From positions 31,754 through 95,753 of the forward strand of contig CALNWS010000004.1 in NCBI GenBank assembly GCA_940747215.1: a stretch of 64,000 nucleotides of DNA, read 5' to 3'. A program made the translations under genes and the position numbers. The notes under the pieces were generated by a model. It did not search any database. It had not been told where the DNA came from and saw only the letters and a program-made list of their open reading frames with translations. Shown in pieces: positions 57,793 through 64,000 of the stretch; position 1 is the first letter of the stretch, and each line of letters begins with the position of its first letter. The DNA comes from an uncultured Paraburkholderia sp. GTDB lineage: Bacteria; Pseudomonadota; Gammaproteobacteria; Burkholderiales; Burkholderiaceae.

Positions 57793-60784
57793 ATGAATCC
57801 ATCCCGCGCCTTTATTCTGCGTCCCGTCGGCACTGCGCTGCTGATGGCGGCGATCATGCTGGTCGGTCTCGTCACACTGCGCTTCCTGCCGCTTTCCGCA
57901 CTGCCCGAAGTCGACTATCCGACGATCCAGGTGCAAACCTTCTATCCGGGCGCGAGCCCCGACGTGATGACCTCGTCCGTCACCGCGCCGCTTGAGCGGC
58001 AGTTCGGGCAGATGCCGTCGCTGAACCAGATGTCGTCGCAAAGCTCGGCGAGTTCGTCGATCATCACGCTGCAGTTCAGCCTCGATCTGCCGCTCGACAT
58101 CGCCGAACAGGAAGTGCAGGCTGCGATCAATACCGCGGGCAACCTGCTGCTGTCCGACCTGCCCGCGCCGCCGATTTACGCGAAGGTCAATCCGGCCGAC
58201 GCGCCGGTCATCACGCTCGCGATCACGTCGAAAACGCTGCCGCTCACACAGGTGCAGGATCTCGCGGACACGCGCCTCGCGCAGAAAATCTCGCAGGTGG
58301 CGGGCGTGGGTTTCGTGAGCCTCTCGGGTGGCCAGCGCCCGGCCGTGCGCATTCAGGCGAACCCGCGTGCGCTCGCCACCTACGGTCTGAATCTCGACGA
58401 CCTGCGCACGACGATCTCCAACCTGAACGTGAACACGCCGAAGGGTAACTTCGACGGCCCCATGCGCAATCACACGATCAACGCGAACGACCAGTTGACC
58501 GACGCCGACGCGTACAAGAACGGCCGCCCCGTCATGCTCACGGACGTCGCCACCATCGTTCAAGGCGCGGAAAACACCAAGCTCGGCGCGTGGGTGGACG
58601 GCACCGCCCGCCATCATCCTGAACGTGCAGCGCCAGCCGGGTGCGAACGTGATCCAGGTGGTGGACAGCATCAAGGCGCTCCTGCCGCAATTGCAGCAGT
58701 CGCTGCCCGCCGCGCTCGACGTGCAGATCGTCACCGACCGTACCACCACGATCCGCGCTTCCGTGCGCGACGTGCAGTTCGAACTGGCGATGTCGGTCGC
58801 GCTGGTCGTGCTCGTCATTTACCTGTGACCTGTGCGGCTTTTCGCTCGACAACCTCTCGCTGATGGCGCTCACCATCGCCACCGGCTTCGTGGTAGACGA
58901 CGCGATCGTGATGATCGAGAACATCGCGCGCTACGTCGAAGAAGGCGAGTCGCCGCTCGAAGCGGCGTTAAAGGGCTCGAAGCAGATCGGCTTCACGATC
59001 ATTTCGCTCACCGTTTCCCTCATCGCCGTGCTCATTCCGCTGCTCTTCATGGGCGACGTGGTGGTCCGGCTGTTCCACGAATTCGCGATTACTCTCGCCG
59101 TGACGATTGTGATTTCGGCGGTCGTGTCGCTCACGCTCGTGCCCATGATGTGCGCAAAACTGTTGCGTCACACGCCGCCGCACGAAAGCCACCGCTTCGA
59201 GGCGAAGGCGCACCGCGCGATCGACTGGGTGATCGCGCGCTACGCGGTCGCGCTCACGTGAGTGCTCAACCGTCAGCGCTCCACGCTGTTCGTCGCGCCG
59301 CTCTACATCTTCATCTTCATTCCGAAGGGCTTCTTTCCCGTGCAGGACACGGGCGTGATCTAGGCGATCACGCAGGCGCCGCAATCGGTGTCGTATGCGT
59401 CGATGGCCGAGCGTCAGCAGGAACTCGCCGCGCAGATTCTGAAGAATCCCAACGTGCAAAGCCTCACGTCGTTCATCGGTGTGGACGGCAGCAACATCAC
59501 GTTGAACAGAGGCCGCATGCTAATCAACCTGAAGCCGCGCGACAACCGCAGCGACACCGCGAGCGAAGTGATCCGCCAGTTGCAGAAAGACGTAGCGCAC
59601 ATTCCGGGCACATCGCTTTACATGCAGCCGGTGCAGGATCTGACCATCGACTCGACAGTCAGCCCCACGCAATACCAGTTCATGCTCACCGATCCGAACA
59701 TCGGCGAATTCACCACGTGGGTGCCGAAGCTAATCGACCGGTTGAAGCAGTCGCCCGAACTCGCGGACGTCGCAACGGACTTGCAGGACAATGGCCAGTC
59801 GGTCTACATCGAGATCGATCGCGCTACCGCCTCTCGTTACGACATCACGCCCGCCACCGTGGATAGCGCGCTCTACAACGCGTTCGGCCAGCGCATTGTC
59901 TCGACCATCTTCACGCAGTCGAACCAGTACCGCGTGATCCTGGAAGCGCAGCCGTCCATGCAGCACTATACGGAGTCGCTCAATTCGATCTATCTGCCCT
60001 CGGCCACGTCGTCGGGCGGACAGGTGCCGCTGTCGTCGATCGCGCGCTTCATCGAGAAGCCCGCACCGCTTCTCGTCACGCATCTGAGCCAGTTCCCGGC
60101 CACCACGGTGTCGTTCAACCTCGCACCGGGCTCATCGCTCGGCGCCGCCGTGAAGGCGATCGCGCAGGCAGAGAAAGACATCGGTTTGCCTGCCTCGTTC
60201 CAGACGCATTATCAGGGCGCGGCGCTGGCGTTCCAGGCGTCGCTCTCGAACGAACTGTTCCTGATTCTCGCGGCCATCATCACGATGTATCTCGTGCTCG
60301 GCGTGCTGTACGAGAGCTTCATCCATCCGATCACGATTCTATCCACGCTGCCGTCCCGCGGGCGTAGGCGCGCTGCTCATCACCAGGCACGATCTCGACA
60401 TCATCGGCATCGTGCTGCTGATTGGTATCGTGAAGAAGAACGCGATCATGATGATCGACTTCGCGCTCTACGCCGAACGCGAGGAAGGCAAGTCCGCCGC
60501 GCGAGGCGATCTATCAGGCGTGTCTCTTACGTTTCCGCCCTATTCTGATGACCACGCTCGCAGCACTGCTCGGCGCGCTGCCGCTCATGCTCGGCACGGG
60601 CGCGGGCCCGGAATTACACCGGCCGCTCGGTATCGCGATTGCAGGCGGCCTGATCGTGAGCCAGTTGCTCACGCTCTTTACCACGCCGGTCATCTATCTC
60701 GGCTTCGACTCGCACGCGCGCCGCGCGCGTGCCCGCTTTCATCGCGGCGAACCCACGCCGCCCGCCACGGATGCGGGGAGTTAA
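57793..60784 (+). pseudogene. mdtB: MdtB-type RND efflux pump subunit, multiply broken
   Basis: The N-terminal ~270 residues are open ([40 protein letters not shown]). Lesions follow: a frameshift near 58607 ([10 protein letters not shown]); a deletion joining VLVIYL to [10 protein letters not shown] at ~58825, with a 7-bp tandem ACCTGTG; TGA at 59259-59261 (VALT-W); a deletion in the following TM; TAG at 59361-59363 (GVI-Q-AITQAPQ). There is another shift and deletion at ~60355-60410, and a shift near 60500-60548. TM4 proton-relay segment [20 protein letters not shown] is still readable. No functional pump can result. Confidence 0.94.
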
Positions 60785-60793
60785 GCGATAAAC

Positions 60794-62827
60794 ATGTCGC
60801 GCCCCTTCATCTCGCGCCCGGTCGCCACCACGCTGCTCGCGATCGGCATTGCGCTTGCCGGCATATTCGCGTTTTCGAAGTTGTCGGTCGCGCCTTTGCC
60901 GCAGGTGGATTTCCCAACCATCTCGGCGCAGGCCACGTTGCCGGGCGCGAGCCCGGACACCGTGGCGACGAGCGTCGCCAGTCCGCTCGAACGACATCTC
61001 GGTTCGATCGCCGACGTGACCGAAATGACCTCGATGAGTTCGATCGACTCCACGCGCATTACCATGCAGTTCGGGCTGAACCGCGACATCGACGGCGCGG
61101 CGCGCGACGTGCAGGCCGCGATCAACGCAGCGCGCGCCAATCTGCCGGCAAGCCTGTGCAGCAATCCGACCTATCACAAGATCAATCCCGCCGACGCGCC
61201 GATCATGATTCTGGCGCTCACGTCGAAAACGCTGACCGCCGGCCAATTGTACGACTCGGCCGCAACGGTCTTGCAGCAGTCGCTTTCGCAGGTGGACGGC
61301 GTCGGCGAAGTGGACGTGAGCGGCTCGGCCAATCCGGCCGTGCGCGTCGAACTGGAACCCAACGCCCTCTCCCACTACGGCATCGGTCTCGAAGACGTGC
61401 GTGCGGCGCTCGCCGCGGCCAACGCGAACAGCCCGAAAGGCTCGATCGAATTCGGCCCGAACCGCGTGCAGATCTACACGAACGACCAGCCAACCAAAGC
61501 CGCGCAGTATCGCGACCTCGTGATCGCCTATCGCAACGGCTCGGCGGTGAAGCTCTCCGACGTGGCCGAAGTGGTCGACTCGGTGGAAGACCTGTGCAAC
61601 CTCGGTCTGTTCAACGGCAAGCGCGCGGCACTCGTCATTCTGTATCGCCAGCCGGGCGCGAACATCATCGAAACGATCGACTGCGTGAAGGAGATGCTGC
61701 CGCAACTACACGCGTCCCTGCCTGCCGACGTGGACATCTCACCCACCGCTGACCGCTCCACGACGATCCGCGCGTCGCTGAAGGACACCGAGCACACGCT
61801 TATCATTGCGGTCGCGCTCGTCGTGATAGTGGTGTTCCTGTTCCTGCGCAACTGACGCGCCACGCTGATTCCGAGCGTGGCCGTGCCGATCTCGATCATT
61901 GGCACGTTCGGCGCGATGTATCTGCTCGGCCTCTCGATCGACAACCTCTCGCTCATGGCGCTCACCATCGCCACCGGCTTCGTGGTGGACGATGCGATCG
62001 TCGTGCTCGAAAACATCTCACACCACATTGAAGAAGGCGTGCCGCGCATGAAGGCCGCGTTCATCGGCGCGCGTGAGGTCGGCTTCACGGTGCTGTCCAT
62101 CAGTATTTCGCTCGTCGCCGTGTTTCTGCCCATTCTGCTGATGGGCGGCATCGTCGGCCGGCTGTTCCGCGAGTTCGCGCTCACGCTTTCGCTGGCAATC
62201 GCGGTGTCGCTGATCGTGTCGCTCACGCCGATGATGTGCTCGCGTCTCCCGCGTGAAGCGTACGACGCGAAAGAGGAAGGCCATTTCGGCCGCTGGTTGG
62301 AGCGCGGCTTCACGTCGATACAGTGCGGCTACGAGCGCACGCTCGGCTGGGCGCTGCTGCATCCGCGCCTGATCGTCACGGTGCTGCTGCTCACCATCGG
62401 CCTGAACATCTGGCTGTACATCATCGTGCCGAAGGGCTTCTTTCCGCAGCAGGACACGGGCCGGCTGATCGGCGTGATTCTGCTGATCGGCATCGTCAAG
62501 AAGAACGCGATCATGATGGTCGACTTCGCGATCGAAGCGTCGCGCCACGGGCTGTCGTCGCGCGATGCGATTTTCCAGGCGTGTCTGCTGCGTTTCCGCC
62601 CGATAATGATGACGACGTTCGCCGCCCTGCTCGGCGCACTGCTGCTCGCATTCGGGCGCGGCGAAGGTGCGGAGTTGCGCGCGCCGCTGGGTATCGCGAT
62701 CGTGGGCGGCCTGATCGTCAGCCAGTTGTTGACGCTCTACACCACGCCGGTCGTTTATCTAATATATGACCGCATTCGCGTACGATGGGAACGCAGAAAA
62801 AGCAATGGCGCGGTGGCTTCGTCGTAA
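60794..62827 (+). pseudogene. mdtC: MdtC-type RND efflux pump subunit with a nonsense codon and a large in-frame deletion
   Basis: A single reading frame is preserved, interrupted by one TGA at 61853-61855 (FLFLRN-W-RATLIPS, one transition from TGG). Near 62478 the sequence jumps from FPQQDTGRLIGVI directly to [20 protein letters not shown]. This removes ~370 residues: the second large periplasmic loop and adjacent TM helices. The direct repeat CTGATCGGC on both sides of the join suggests a short-homology deletion. The remaining length is 678 codons against ~1030-1050 normally. Confidence 0.94.
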
Positions 62828-62878
62828 AACTGCTTCTGGTTTTCAGCGCGTCTTATCGCAATCGCTTGCAAGCACGAG

Positions 62879-62913
62879 AAAAAAATCCGCAGCCTCCATC
62901 GCGGAGGCTGCGG
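62879..62913 (-). terminator. Minus-strand terminator beyond mdtC
   Basis: An 11-bp stem (CCGCAGCCTCC at 62887-62897, complement at 62903-62913) with a 5-nt loop has its T-run on the minus strand (A-run 62880-62885). It would stop transcription coming from the right. A possible degraded small leader-peptide gene starts at 63168 on that strand. Confidence 0.75.
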
Positions 62914-63168
62914 CACGGAAACTGCCGGGACGTCACCAGACAGGCCGCTGGCATTGCGGCCCGACAACGATGTGGCCTACGAGGATAAGTCCACATCTAA
63001 GGTCAAGCATAGGCAAGGCCGCGTGAATTTCTACAAACGGCTTTTTATTTTCGGCGGCTCGCCACGAAGATGCCTTCGCCGCGTGACATGCGAACGCAAT
63101 CACGCAACCGGCACAAACAGACACACGAGAAACGCACGAAACACAAACCGAAGCGCGACCGAAGCCAT
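62914..63168 (-). other. Possible remnant of a small secreted-protein gene
   Basis: On the minus strand an ATG at 63166-63168 begins MASVALRFVFRAFLVC, a signal-like stretch, and stops at TGA after ~22 codons. A neighbouring frame continues AAENKKPFVEIHAALPMLDL and ends near 62936. It lies exactly between two minus-strand terminators (63170-63204 upstream, 62879-62913 downstream), the room a small monocistronic gene would take. Weak evidence; coding status uncertain. Confidence 0.3.
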
Positions 63169-63169
63169 G

Positions 63170-63204
63170 AAAAAAGCGCAGTTCTCGCCAGATGAGAACT
63201 GCGC
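63170..63204 (-). terminator. Terminator of the broken membrane-protein gene
   Basis: An 11-bp perfect stem (GCGCAGTTCTC at 63176-63186, complement at 63194-63204) with a 7-nt loop has a T-run on the minus strand (A-run 63170-63175). It lies ~190 bp downstream of the stop at 63394. Confidence 0.8.
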
Positions 63205-63393
63205 CATGCAATGCTGGTTGCAGCCGAGGATGGAATGCCGCAGCCAGAGAGCGTGCAGGCGGAGACTGACCCGGCGCACTCATTTATTCATGGTAGTCAC
63301 GAAGCCTGCGTGACCCGGCTCTTTTCTGATCTGTTTTTCCGATCCCGATGGGCGCGGCCGCACTCAAAAACACGCCACCGTACTCAGACGCAC

Positions 63394-63831
63394 TCAGAGC
63401 TTCTGTGCAATGGCGAGCAGAAAAATCCGTTGCCACTGGTTCACTTGCCACTCGCCGGACATCGGCACATTCCACTCCTGTCGGTTGCGGTCCTTGACCT
63501 TCACGTCGAGCATCCATTGTCAGCTGCGCTGAATCGGCTCCGCGCCGACGAGGTCGGCAAAGATATAGCTGCCCTGTTCTTCACCAAGACGGATCTCACA
63601 CAGGCGCTTGCCGGCCGCGAGCCGAACCGAACCCCAACCGTCTTTGAGTTCGTGCGTCCAGTTACCGTCGTGGATATTAGGCGCGACGGCCTGGCGGCGC
63701 TGCCCCCAGTACACGAGCGCCGCGACAACCACGGCGACGGTCAAACCGAACGAAGCCTGTATCGAGGCGAACGCGCGCACCGCGCCGTACACGAGCGCGA
63801 TCAGCGCAATGAGAGCAACAAGAATCGGCAT
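63394..63831 (-). pseudogene. Small membrane protein with one nonsense codon
   Basis: The frame from the ATG at 63831 reads MPILVALIALIALVYGAVRA, a second hydrophobic stretch (SFGLTVAVVVAALVYWGQRR), then a soluble part (GNWTHELKDGWGSVRLAAGK, then FADLVGAEPIQRS). It meets a TGA at 63520-63522 and continues in the same frame (QWMLDVKVKDRNRQEWNVPM, then QVNQWQRIFLLAIAQKL) to the natural stop at 63394. Only one lesion separates it from a 145-residue protein. Two TM helices and a cytoplasmic or periplasmic C-domain; no known family recognised. Confidence 0.75.
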
Positions 63832-63849
63832 CGCAAGCTCACGCTGCGT

Positions 63850-64000
63850 ATTTTGGCGAACGTGATCAGGGGATTCGGGTTGAACGTGACGGGTCCTTTC
63901 GGTTGAAGGTGATCGCTGATCAGCGGTTTTCGAAGCGAGCGAGCATCTTGCCGAAATGGGTGATCACGTTCCCGGAATGGGTGATCAGCGAACCGAAACA
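63850..64000. repeat. Array of GTGATCA repeats, possible IS21-family terminus
   Basis: GTGATCA-type words recur near 63859, 63909, 63958 and 63979, embedded in related context (CCGAAATGGGTGATCACG, then CCGGAATGGGTGATCAGC), with spacing of ~20 bp for the last two. Such multiple terminal repeats, with TG...CA ends, are typical of IS21-family elements. The window's last bases CCGAAACA would be TGTTTCGG on the other strand, a plausible terminus. No transposase (istA/istB) is seen, so it is either the edge of an element beyond the window or a solo remnant. Confidence 0.5.

Overview
The window comes from a high-GC betaproteobacterium of the Burkholderia/Paraburkholderia group. The evidence is the gene order scpB–rluB–rimP–nusA–infB–rbfA–truB, then typA and odhA–odhB, the use of RecBCD, and protein sequences that read as typical Burkholderiaceae. 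Its most striking trait is decay. Core information-processing and central-metabolism genes are open and full length, but more than twenty accessory genes are broken by frameshifts, nonsense codons or internal deletions. These are regulators, efflux pumps, signalling proteins, transporters and minor enzymes. That pattern fits a recently host-restricted lineage, for example a leaf-nodule or other obligate symbiont Burkholderia. The lifestyle is an inference; the broken frames are directly visible, though assembly error has to be excluded.

Layout. 1-5706: the start of odhB, odhA and typA, all on the minus strand. 5707-11270: a MarR-regulated tripartite efflux locus on the plus strand, in which marR and the MFS pump are broken while the outer-membrane factor and the adaptor are intact. 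11318-21328: the minus-strand translation/transcription/ribosome-maturation cluster truB, rbfA, infB, nusA, rimP, rluB, scpB, all open. 21620-30620: a decayed accessory stretch with an aminotransferase, LysR, YdcF, an EAL protein, ArfB and a VC0807-like protein as pseudogenes, between small intact genes (DUF4096 protein, secreted peptides, an ABM monooxygenase) and a degenerate 13-bp repeat array. 30758-40134: recC-recB-recD with 4-bp start/stop overlaps, plus a diverged duplicate of the recD 3' end. 40436-43090: an intact FUSC membrane protein.

43219-51976: a second decayed stretch with a small membrane protein, an Lrp/cysteine-dioxygenase divergent pair, a mechanosensitive channel, a lipoprotein, a DJ-1/PfpI protein, a histidine kinase and an Amt transporter. 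An apparently intact Rrf2 regulator sits within it, flanked by two inverted copies of an AT-rich dyad. 52070-52589: a fluoride riboswitch upstream of the fluoride channel gene crcB. 52586-54603: a GGDEF protein with an internal deletion and an intact cystathionine-gamma-synthase-family enzyme. 55320-62827: a broken IclR regulator and a broken mdtABC-type RND operon. 62828-64000: minus-strand terminators, a broken small membrane protein and an array of GTGATCA repeats at the window edge that resembles an IS21-family terminus.

Functionally, the surviving genes keep the TCA cycle, translation, recombination repair, chromosome segregation, fluoride resistance and sulfur amino-acid metabolism. Environmental sensing (MarR, LysR, Lrp, IclR, a histidine kinase, the GGDEF and EAL proteins) and multidrug efflux are being lost. 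Short perfect tandem duplications of 7-18 bp recur in and around the broken genes and suggest that replication slippage contributes to the decay. No tRNA, rRNA or CRISPR array was recognised.
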